From an uncultured Alphaproteobacteria bacterium (lineage in GTDB: Bacteria; Pseudomonadota; Alphaproteobacteria; Puniceispirillales; UBA1172): a stretch of 13,007 nucleotides of DNA. Positions 6,714-13,007 of the stretch are shown piece after piece. Position 1 is the stretch's first letter. Every line of letters starts with the position of its first letter. The stretch covers positions 1 through 13,007 of the forward strand of contig CAJXME010000009.1 in assembly GCA_913056245.1 (NCBI GenBank). Reading direction: 5' to 3'. The notes beneath the pieces are model-generated. The model ran no database searches and was not told where the DNA came from. It saw only the letters and a list, made by a program, of their open reading frames with translations. The translations under genes were made by a program, and so were the position numbers.

Positions 6714-7925
6714 ATGACGCCGCGCCCTCCCCTTTTATCGGTTGATGACGCGCTCGATCAAATCATCAAGGCTGTCTCGACCATGCCTTCGGAGCGTATC
6801 GCGGTTGAGGCCGCGCTAGGCCATGTGCTGGCGGCGGATATCAACGCCAATCTCAGCCATCCTCCCGCCGATGTTTCCGCCATGGATGGCTATGCTGTTC
6901 ATTCATCGCATCTATCGTCGACGCCGAAAAAACTCACTGTTATAGGTGAAAGCGCCGCGGGGCATCCCTTTAATGGAGTTTTGGGTGCGGATCAAGCGGT
7001 GCGCATCTTCACCGGCGCTTATGTCCCTCAAGGCGCGGATGCCATTGTCCTGCAAGAAGACACCAACCGCGACGGTGATGTGGTGACGATCCTTGAGCAA
7101 CCCAAGCCCGAGCAATTTATTCGCAAAGCCGGGCAAGATTTCAGCCATGGTGATCTGATCGCATCAAAAGGCGCCACCCTTGATGCTAGACGGCTGGCCT
7201 TAATCGCGTCATCGGGTCATGGCACTGTGCCGACGCATTGCAAACCTGTGGTGGCGATCATCAGCACCGGCGATGAATTGGTGCGCCCGGGGTCTACGCC
7301 TAAAGACGGCCAAATCGTCAGCAGCAATGATCTTTTCTTGACGCATTTGATCACCAGCCTTGGGGCAACAGCGATGAATCTGGGGCAAATGGCCGATCAA
7401 GATGACGCGCTGACCAAGGCCTTTGACCAAGCCAAATCGGCTGATCTGATTGTCACTTCAGGCGGCGCATCTGTTGGCAATCATGATGGCGTGGCGCGTC
7501 ATATGAACGAAAGCGGCGGCCTTGCGTTTTGGCGTATTGCGATGCGCCCGGGCAAGCCGCTGATCTTTGGCCAAATTGATCAAACCCCGATGCTGGGGCT
7601 GCCGGGCAATCCTGTTTCCACCGGCGTTTGCGCGATGATCTTTGTGGCGGCGGCGATCCGAAAAATGCTGGGGCAAGACCCGTTGCCCAAACCTTCACAC
7701 GCCAAACTCCTCGCGCCTCTTGGTGAAAACGACCGGCGGCAAGATTATTTGCGCGCGCGCATCCATGTCGATGATCAGGGACAAACCTGGGCCGAAGCCT
7801 TTAATAAGCAGGATTCCGGCATGCTGAAAACGTTTGCGGATGCTGATGGGCTTATCATTCGCCCGCCACACGCCCCTCCCGCGGAGGCTGGCACCCCTGT
7901 ACCAGTGCTATTGCTGCCGCGCTAA
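6714..7925 (+). CDS. moeA: Molybdopterin molybdenumtransferase
   Basis: This 403-residue protein inserts molybdate into adenylylated molybdopterin to complete the cofactor. Family motifs are in order: PPADVSAMDGYAV at 50-62 (Asp58), FTGAYVPQGADAIVLQED near 99-116, STGDEL at 184-189, TSGGASVG at 248-255 with Asp258 shortly after, RPGKPL at 278-283 and LPGNPVS at 296-302. The C-terminal beta-barrel domain (about 325-403) is complete. The ATG at 6714 follows the moaC stop by 3 bases; an in-frame TTG directly after the stop (6711) is an alternative. The Shine-Dalgarno is weak, consistent with coupling to moaC. It is the last gene of the operon; a 111-base gap separates it from lexA. Confidence 0.96.
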   Translation: MTPRPPLLSVDDALDQIIKAVSTMPSERIAVEAALGHVLAADINANLSHPPADVSAMDGYAVHSSHLSSTPKKLTVIGESAAGHPFNGVLGADQAVRIFTGAYVPQGADAIVLQEDTNRDGDVVTILEQPKPEQFIRKAGQDFSHGDLIASKGATLDARRLALIASSGHGTVPTHCKPVVAIISTGDELVRPGSTPKDGQIVSSNDLFLTHLITSLGATAMNLGQMADQDDALTKAFDQAKSADLIVTSGGASVGNHDGVARHMNESGGLAFWRIAMRPGKPLIFGQIDQTPMLGLPGNPVSTGVCAMIFVAAAIRKMLGQDPLPKPSHAKLLAPLGENDRRQDYLRARIHVDDQGQTWAEAFNKQDSGMLKTFADADGLIIRPPHAPPAEAGTPVPVLLLPR

Positions 7926-7959
7926 TTCCAAAGATCAATCTTGTCTTTTGCCTCTTCAC

Positions 7960-7999
7960 TTGATTTTTACCAAGAATAAAGATAGAACAGAACAAGATC
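7960..7999 (+). promoter_or_regulatory. Candidate lexA promoter with an overlapping SOS-like box
   Basis: TTGATT (7960-7965) and TAGAAC (7983-7988), each 4 of 6, are 17 bases apart. GAAC-N7-GATC at 7985-7999 differs at one position from GAAC-N7-GAAC, the reverse complement of the alphaproteobacterial LexA site GTTC-N7-GTTC, and it overlaps the -10 box, as expected for self-repression. The rest of the 111-base moeA-lexA gap shows only a weak hairpin, AAGAT-CA-ATCTT (7931-7942), with no clear terminator. Confidence 0.42.
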
Positions 8000-8036
8000 A
8001 TTATGTGAAGATCAACACAAACCCGCGAGGTTCACC

Positions 8037-8711
8037 ATGTTGACCCAACAGCAAAAGCATATGCTAACCGTGCTGATCGATCATTTCAGCAATCACGACG
8101 TGCCGCCAAGTTTCGAAGAATTATGCACCACCATGAATCTGAAATCGAAATCAGGCATTCATCGTCTGCTGTCTGGCTTGGAAGAACGCGGCTATATTCG
8201 CCGCTTGCCCAACCGCGCGCGGGCGATTGAAGTGCTGAAATATCCTGATGGTAGCCCTAAAACCGATCGCACCCTTGTGGATCACCCCAGCAAGGCTCAA
8301 CCGCAACCATACCAAGACGACCCCCAGCCCCAAGCCAGCGTGCCTTTGCTTGGTAAAATCGCGGCGGGAACACCAATCGCGGCTATCTCTAACCCCATGG
8401 ATGAGATCAGTTTGCCGCCGCATATGATTGGGCGTGGGGAGTTCTACGCGCTTGAAATTGAGGGCGATTCTATGATTGATGCGGGTATTTTTGACGGTGA
8501 TACCGTGATCATCCAACGCCAAGACACCGCGCAATCCGGCGATATCGTTGTGGCCTTGATCGATGATGAAGAAGCCACGTTGAAACGGCTTCGCAAAAAG
8601 GGCAAGAGCATCGCGCTTGAACCCGCCAATGCGCTTTACGAAACCCGCATCTTCGGGCCAGACCGTGTGCGCATCCAAGGACGACTCGCGGGATTGATCC
8701 GCGAATATTAA
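8037..8711 (+). CDS. lexA: LexA repressor, SOS regulator
   Basis: This 224-residue protein represses SOS genes and inactivates itself by RecA-stimulated cleavage. The N-terminal winged helix (about 1-65) contains PPSFEELCTTMNLKSKSGIH and the basic wing RGYIRRLPNRARAIEV, typical of alphaproteobacteria. A Gln/Pro-rich linker of about 30 residues follows. The S24 peptidase domain has the cleavage bond A110-G111 in GKIAAG, nucleophile S145 in EGDSM and general-base K183 in ATLKRL, so it should be self-cleaving. ATG 8037 is preceded by GAGGT. It lies downstream of moeA with its own probable promoter and converges on comEC, with 37 bases between the stops and no obvious terminator. Confidence 0.97.
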   Translation: MLTQQQKHMLTVLIDHFSNHDVPPSFEELCTTMNLKSKSGIHRLLSGLEERGYIRRLPNRARAIEVLKYPDGSPKTDRTLVDHPSKAQPQPYQDDPQPQASVPLLGKIAAGTPIAAISNPMDEISLPPHMIGRGEFYALEIEGDSMIDAGIFDGDTVIIQRQDTAQSGDIVVALIDDEEATLKRLRKKGKSIALEPANALYETRIFGPDRVRIQGRLAGLIREY

Positions 8712-8748
8712 ATTTGCATCCGTCGCAATCTCTTATGGTGGTTGGCGA

Positions 8749-10773
8749 TTATGGTGATTGAACAAATTGAGCGGCAAACCCTTCCCCGCCAAAGATCATC
8801 ACCCCGCCTTTGGCCATGATATCGTCTTTGGTGATCAGCATTGACGCGGCGCAAGGATAAAGCGGCGGCTCAAGCGCTAGGATGAGATCAGCCTCTCTAC
8901 AAGCGGGGGTAAAGCCCTTCCGCCGCCACACCATCGCCGCCTTCTGCCCATCCTTGAGGGTGAGGATGTGATAGCCGGAGCCGCATTCTGCGCAAGGGCG
9001 ATCCCCCAGATATTCGCCTTCGCTGACCCCAAACGGTTTTAAGATAATCCCTTTGGTGAAATCATTGACCTGCCGACGGCTCCAATAGACTTGCGAATCC
9101 TCCCCATAAAACGCCGCGATGGGGCGTTGATGAAGCGATGAAAAGACGGCAATCGGCACGGGCGTCATCGCCCATATCACCACGCCAGTCATCAAGCTGA
9201 ACAAGGATAAAAGCCGCCAACGCCCCCATAAACAATGCGGCATGATCAGGCTGGCGGTGAAGAAGATCAACACCAAGGCTGATGGCGGCGGCAAGGCTAT
9301 TTTTGAAAAGGGTTGGCTGGCCGCGTAACCCGCGATCAGATTAAGCCCATCAAGCCCCCAACCCATCACCGTCAGTGGCAATGCCTCAAGACCTAGCGGC
9401 ATCAAAAGCAAAGCCGCCGCGCCAAAGGGGATCACCACGACCCCCATCAACGGCATCCCCGCCAAATTGGCGAGAAGAGACCAAAAAGTGGTCACGCCAA
9501 AATGATGCAAAACAAAGGGCGCTGACGCCAATGACGCCAATAAAGACGCCACGATGATACCGCCAAGATAGCGGGCTATTTTCGGCCATGATGACACAAA
9601 GCCACGATGCCGCGACAAAACCATCCACCCTGCCACCAAGGCATAAACCGCGGCAAAGGACATCTGAAACGCGGGATGCGTCAAACTATGGGGGGAAATG
9701 GCGAGAATACCGATGGCAACCAGCGCGACATTATAAAGGGTCACGCCTCGGCGGCTTAAAAGAATCGCCATCATGACTAAGGCGAGCATTGAAAACGCCC
9801 GCACCGCGCTGATCGGCTGGCCTGAGATCATCAAATAAAAGAAGCCAAAGGGCATGGCCGCTACGGTTGCTATTTTCAGCGATGGGTAACGCGAGGAAAA
9901 ATGCGAGAATAACGCTAACCCGCCACGGATCAGCGCCACAACGCTCCCCCAGAACAACGCCATATGCAAACCAGAGATCGCAAGCAAATGCGCTAGTCCT
10001 GACGCGCGGAACTCTTCGCGTAATTGCGGTGCGATCCCGCCTCTTAACCCCACAATCACGGCTGATGCAATCGCCGCTTGATCTGGCGTCAAATGTTCAA
10101 AAAAACGTTGTTGGATTCCATGCCTTAAAAGCGACACCACATCGCCTTTTTGATGGTCAATGACGGTTATATTTTTAATGAAACCATGACCGGCATAATT
10201 TAGCCGTCTCGCATGGGCGGTGAAATCAAAAGACCCCGGCAAAAGGCGCGGCAAAGGACGGTTGATTTGCGCATCCCCCTGAATGCGATCCCCCGGCTTA
10301 AGCGGAGTAGAACCTTTGGCGGTGATCAACCGAAGATCAGCCCAAGATTTGCCTTGCCAATATTTTGAAGGCTCATCGGGATGAAGGCGTATGCGTTGGC
10401 GGTTATTCGTCATCACCTCCGCCATCACAACACGCCCCGTTATGGAGGTTTCTTGGGGAACAATGGCAATATCATCTTGAGGGCGGTGGAATCCTTCGAG
10501 GCCAATCCCAAAGGTCAACATGACAACCACCATCATCACACGGCCGGCAAAGACGCGTCCTTTTTCAACGCACCACCACCACAAGCCAAGGCTGGTTGTC
10601 ATCATGAGGATCATCCCCACCGCGAAATGTCGATTTTGCAGGGACGAATCAATCGTCATGCCCAATGCAATGCCCAACATCAACAACCCCGTCAAGATCA
10701 CGCTCAATTGTGAGGGTTTGAAGGATGCTGCTGCTTCTTCGGATGATGTTATTGTCCCCAAAGGTGACTTCAT
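8749..10773 (-). CDS. comEC: ComEC/Rec2 family DNA-uptake channel protein
   Basis: This 674-residue inner-membrane protein belongs to the family that carries single-stranded DNA across the cytoplasmic membrane in natural transformation. Three hydrophobic segments (about 23-39, 50-66, 79-92) precede an OB-like DUF4131 region (about 100-207). The Competence domain (about 235-510) contains the signature GLAHLLAISGLHMALF and many membrane segments. The C-terminal domain (about 545-674) lacks the HxHxDH motif of the metallo-beta-lactamase part found in Bacillus ComEC but has four Cys residues (594, 597, 625, 641). ATG 10771-10773 follows AGAAGG. The gene is divergent from gltX and convergent with lexA. 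Other competence genes are not in view, so active transformation is not shown. Confidence 0.93.
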   Translation of the reverse strand: MKSPLGTITSSEEAAASFKPSQLSVILTGLLMLGIALGMTIDSSLQNRHFAVGMILMMTTSLGLWWWCVEKGRVFAGRVMMVVVMLTFGIGLEGFHRPQDDIAIVPQETSITGRVVMAEVMTNNRQRIRLHPDEPSKYWQGKSWADLRLITAKGSTPLKPGDRIQGDAQINRPLPRLLPGSFDFTAHARRLNYAGHGFIKNITVIDHQKGDVVSLLRHGIQQRFFEHLTPDQAAIASAVIVGLRGGIAPQLREEFRASGLAHLLAISGLHMALFWGSVVALIRGGLALFSHFSSRYPSLKIATVAAMPFGFFYLMISGQPISAVRAFSMLALVMMAILLSRRGVTLYNVALVAIGILAISPHSLTHPAFQMSFAAVYALVAGWMVLSRHRGFVSSWPKIARYLGGIIVASLLASLASAPFVLHHFGVTTFWSLLANLAGMPLMGVVVIPFGAAALLLMPLGLEALPLTVMGWGLDGLNLIAGYAASQPFSKIALPPPSALVLIFFTASLIMPHCLWGRWRLLSLFSLMTGVVIWAMTPVPIAVFSSLHQRPIAAFYGEDSQVYWSRRQVNDFTKGIILKPFGVSEGEYLGDRPCAECGSGYHILTLKDGQKAAMVWRRKGFTPACREADLILALEPPLYPCAASMLITKDDIMAKGGVMIFGGEGFAAQFVQSP

Positions 10774-10790
10774 GCTAAACCTTCTCCATA

Positions 10791-10828
10791 CCCTTAGCCC
10801 GTACCCCCTAACCCCTAACCCATACCCC
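10791..10828 (-). repeat. Telomere-like C-rich repeat; G-quadruplex motif on the comEC sense strand
   Basis: Six runs of 3 to 5 C lie at 10791-10793, 10798-10800, 10804-10808, 10812-10815, 10819-10821 and 10825-10828. They are separated by TTAG, GTA, TAA, TAA and ATA, with a period of about 6-7 bases (CCCCTAA-like). On the minus strand this gives six G-runs with loops of 3-4 bases, more than the four needed for G3+N1-7 quadruplexes. It occupies nearly half of the 83-base comEC-gltX gap, 18 bases upstream of the comEC start codon. Confidence 0.8.
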
Positions 10829-10856
10829 TAGTATGCTTGAAAAAGGTTAATAATTT

Positions 10857-12230
10857 ATGAGTGTGATCACACGATTTGCCCCATCCCCCACCGGCTATCT
10901 TCATATTGGCGGCGCGCGCACGGCGTTGTTTAACTATCTCTTTGCGCGTCACCATGGGGGCCGCTACCTTTTGCGGATTGAAGACACCGATCACGAACGC
11001 TCCACCAAAGATGCGATTGATGCGATCCATGACGGGCTGAACTGGCTGGGTCTTGCGGGTGATGGCGAAGCGGTGAGCCAATCGTCACGCGCCGACCGTC
11101 ATGTCGAGGTGGCCCAGCAATTGCTGGAGGCGGGCCATGCCTATCGCTGTTACCTGACCCCTGACGAATTGACCGCGATGCGCGAGGAAGCGCGGGCGAC
11201 AGGCCAAAAAATCATCAGCCCATGGCGTGACGCTGACCCGCAATCCGCCCCTGACCAGCCCTTTACCGTTCGCCTCAAAATGCCTCTTGATGGCAGCACC
11301 ACCATTGCCGACCAAGTCCAAGGCGATGTCACAGTTCAGCACGCCACGCTTGATGATCTAGTGATGCTGCGCGGCGATGGCAGCCCAACCTATATGCTGG
11401 CGGTGGTGGTCGACGATCACGACATGGGGGTGACTCATGTCATTCGCGGCGATGATCACCTCAACAACGCCTTTCGGCAGATGAAAATTATTGAAGCCAT
11501 GGGCTGGCCGGTGCCGGTTTATGCGCATATCCCGCTGATCCATGGCGCCGATGGGGCGAAATTATCGAAACGGCATGGCGCGCTCTCCGCCACCGCCTAT
11601 CGCGACATGGGGTATATGCCTGAAGCCATGTGCAATTATTTGCTTCGCCTTGGCTGGAGTCATGGTGATGATGAGATCATCAACCGAGAGCAAGCCATTG
11701 AATGGTTTGACTTGAAAGGGATCGGTAAATCACCGGCTCGATTTGACACGGATAAATTGACCGCCATCAACAGCCATTACATCCGCGCCCTGCCCCCTGA
11801 AGACCTCGCCGCGTTGATGCTTGATGGTCAAGACGCATCCCCCTCTATCGTCAAACGATTGGTTGCCCTCGCGCCAGCATTCGCCGAACGCGCGCATCAT
11901 CTTGGTGATTTGCCCGCGATGGCGCGATTTGCCGCCTCCAATTATCTGCCTGCTGTGGAAGACGATGCGCAAGCGTTGCTTGATGCTGACGCTTGTCTTC
12001 GGTTGCAAAAATTAGCGCAAGATTTGCCCGATGATGATTTATCGCCTGACGCGTTCAAAGCCTTTTTGGGGCAATGGCTTGAGGGGGAAGGCTTGAAGAT
12101 GCGCGATATCGGCCCTTGCCTTCGCGCGGCTGTCACAGGAATGAAACAAACGCCTGATATTATCCTCATATGCTCAAGTCTGGGAATGGAGAATGTGAAG
12201 GCTCGAATCGCTGGCAATTGCAAAAATTGA
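10857..12230 (+). CDS. gltX: Glutamyl-tRNA synthetase
   Basis: This 457-residue class I aminoacyl-tRNA synthetase charges tRNA-Glu, and in many bacteria also tRNA-Gln for later amidation. It begins TRFAPSPTGYLHIGGARTAL with the HIGH-type motif at 16-19. LRIEDTD, YRCYLTPDEL and VIRGDDHLNN follow, and the KMSKS-type motif is KLSKR at 235-239. The all-helical anticodon-binding part fills about 310-457, a normal length. ATG 10857 has AAAAAGG about 10 bases upstream. It is divergent from comEC. Whether it is the discriminating or non-discriminating enzyme of a possible pair cannot be settled here. Its last codons overlap the predicted gltA promoter. Confidence 0.96.
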   Translation: MSVITRFAPSPTGYLHIGGARTALFNYLFARHHGGRYLLRIEDTDHERSTKDAIDAIHDGLNWLGLAGDGEAVSQSSRADRHVEVAQQLLEAGHAYRCYLTPDELTAMREEARATGQKIISPWRDADPQSAPDQPFTVRLKMPLDGSTTIADQVQGDVTVQHATLDDLVMLRGDGSPTYMLAVVVDDHDMGVTHVIRGDDHLNNAFRQMKIIEAMGWPVPVYAHIPLIHGADGAKLSKRHGALSATAYRDMGYMPEAMCNYLLRLGWSHGDDEIINREQAIEWFDLKGIGKSPARFDTDKLTAINSHYIRALPPEDLAALMLDGQDASPSIVKRLVALAPAFAERAHHLGDLPAMARFAASNYLPAVEDDAQALLDADACLRLQKLAQDLPDDDLSPDAFKAFLGQWLEGEGLKMRDIGPCLRAAVTGMKQTPDIILICSSLGMENVKARIAGNCKN

Positions 12231-12246
12231 ATAAAAGCGCTATAAA
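12218..12246 (+). promoter_or_regulatory. Predicted gltA promoter overlapping the end of gltX
   Basis: TTGCAA (12218-12223, 4 of 6) and TATAAA (12241-12246, 5 of 6) are 17 bases apart, giving a start near 12253. The -35 box lies inside the last codons of gltX, so gltA can be expressed apart from gltX. A GANTC site (12205-12209) lies just upstream. Confidence 0.6.
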
Positions 12247-12258
12247 GGGGTGTCCCCC

Positions 12259-12281
12259 TAATCATGGCAAAAGCCTGATTA
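12259..12281 (+). promoter_or_regulatory. Hairpin in the gltA leader
   Basis: TAATCA-T-GGC pairs with GCC-TGATTA around an AAAA loop: nine base pairs with a single bulged T. No T-run follows, so it does not look like an efficient terminator. With the predicted start near 12253 it would sit close to the 5' end of gltA mRNA. A second small stem, GGGG-TGT-CCCC (12247-12257), lies just before it. Confidence 0.5.
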
Positions 12282-12307
12282 ACCTTTAATTTCAAGGAAT
12301 GAAGACC

Positions 12308-13007
12308 ATGGCCGACCGCCAGAACTCAAACTCTTTTACGCTAACCAACAATAAAACGGGAGAAAGCGTCGAATTTCCTATTCTTGATGGCAGCGTAGGG
12401 CCAAGCGTCATTGACGTCCGCAACCTCTATGCTCAAACCGGTCATTTTACCTTTGATCCCGGCTTTGGTGTGACGGGGTCGTGTAAGTCTGCCCTCACCT
12501 TCATCGATGGCGATGAAGGCAAATTGATGCATGGCGGCTATTCGATTGATGAATTGGCGGAAAAGAGTGATTTCCTTGAAGTGGCTTATCTGCTCCTCAA
12601 TGGCGAATTGCCAAATAAAGAGCAAAAAGCCGAATTTGATTACGCCATCACGCATCACACGATGGTTCATGAGCAATTGCTGACCTTCTTCCGTGGCTTC
12701 CGGCGCGACGCCCACCCCATGGCTATTCTTTGTGGGGTGACCGGCGCGCTTTCAGCCTTCTATCATGATTCCACCGATATCAATGACCCCGTCCAGCAAA
12801 TGGTGGCATCACGCCGCTTGATTGCTAAAATGCCGACCTTGGCGGCGATGGCGTTCAAATATTCCATGGGTCAGCCCTTTAATTATCCGCGCAATGATTT
12901 GAATTATGCGGAAAACTTCCTGCATATGTGCTTTGCCGTTCCAACCGAAGAATATGTGGTTGATCCCGTGCTGGCCGATGCCATGGATAAAATCTTGATC
13001 CTCCACG
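12308..13007 (+). CDS. gltA: Citrate synthase (N-terminal part, runs off right edge)
   Basis: The first 233 codons of a citrate synthase are present. The enzyme condenses acetyl-CoA and oxaloacetate at the entry of the TCA cycle. The sequence [20 protein letters not shown] and [20 protein letters not shown] matches the GltA type of Gram-negative bacteria, as does [20 protein letters not shown]. The window ends at DKILILH, the start of the conserved HADHEQN region, so the later catalytic His and Asp residues lie outside. ATG 12308 is preceded by AAGGA with 9 bases between; an in-frame ATG at 12299 abuts that site and is less likely. It is 77 bases downstream of gltX with its own predicted promoter. 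Confidence 0.95.
   Translation, partial: MADRQNSNSFTLTNNKTGESVEFPILDGSVGPSVIDVRNLYAQTGHFTFDPGFGVTGSCKSALTFIDGDEGKLMHGGYSIDELAEKSDFLEVAYLLLNGELPNKEQKAEFDYAITHHTMVHEQLLTFFRGFRRDAHPMAILCGVTGALSAFYHDSTDINDPVQQMVASRRLIAKMPTLAAMAFKYSMGQPFNYPRNDLNYAENFLHMCFAVPTEEYVVDPVLADAMDKILILH

Noticed and set aside
8030..8044. GTTC-N7-TGAC at the lexA start as an SOS box
   Set aside because: Only the first half matches the operator; the second half-site is too different.
8712..8748. Terminator between lexA and comEC
   Set aside because: No stem followed by a T-run could be found on either strand in this 37-base gap.
9867..10163. 98-codon plus-strand ORF opposite comEC
   Set aside because: It lies within the well-supported comEC Competence domain, has low-complexity composition and no ribosome binding site of note.
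12299..12307. Earlier in-frame ATG for gltA
   Set aside because: It directly abuts the AAGGA ribosome binding site with no spacing; the ATG at 12308 has normal spacing.
1..13007. CRISPR arrays, tRNA/rRNA genes, insertion sequences, phage or toxin-antitoxin genes
   Set aside because: No direct-repeat arrays, tRNA-like folds, transposase motifs or att-like duplications were seen by eye; nearly all of the sequence is accounted for by core genes.

Overview
The window looks like a piece of an alphaproteobacterial chromosome. The gene order trpG-trpD-trpC-moaC-moeA-lexA, then comEC on the other strand, then gltX-gltA, is familiar from Rhodospirillales-like genomes. LexA, ribosomal protein S9 with an acidic N-terminal extension, and the C-terminally extended L13 all have alphaproteobacterial character. 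Base composition is moderate, with GAT and GCG codons common. A marine Rhodospirillales or SAR116-type source is possible but is only an inference. No tRNA, rRNA, CRISPR, insertion sequence or prophage was seen, so most of the window is ordinary core chromosome.

Region 1 (1-2376) is the least conventional part. On the minus strand, reading from right to left, lie two tandem small genes of the uncharacterised Lin0512 family, followed by the start of a gene for a PotD-like periplasmic substrate-binding protein that runs off the left edge. Diverging from the Lin0512 pair on the plus strand is a non-heme Fe(II)/2-oxoglutarate-dependent oxygenase with an intact H-x-D...H...R active-site set. An 80-base gap with a recognisable promoter separates the two arms. 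The substrate and pathway are unknown.

Region 2 (2377-3737) holds the ribosomal protein operon rplM-rpsI on the minus strand. It has a strong promoter and a structured leader, and it shares a bidirectional terminator with the oxygenase gene.

Region 3 (3738-7925) is a tight plus-strand operon, trpG-trpD-trpC-moaC-moeA, with gaps of 11 bases or fewer or a 1-base overlap. It carries the glutaminase subunit of anthranilate synthase and the next tryptophan steps (phosphoribosyl transfer and indole-glycerol-phosphate formation), followed by two molybdenum-cofactor genes. trpE is not next to trpG; rplM occupies the upstream position.

Region 4 (7926-13007) contains lexA, the SOS repressor, with a candidate promoter and a one-mismatch SOS box. 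It is followed by convergent comEC (DNA-uptake channel), then divergent gltX (glutamyl-tRNA synthetase) and the start of gltA (citrate synthase), which runs off the right edge. The short comEC-gltX gap carries a telomere-like C-rich repeat whose complement, the comEC-sense strand, fits a G-quadruplex motif. gltA appears to have its own promoter overlapping the end of gltX, and a leader hairpin.
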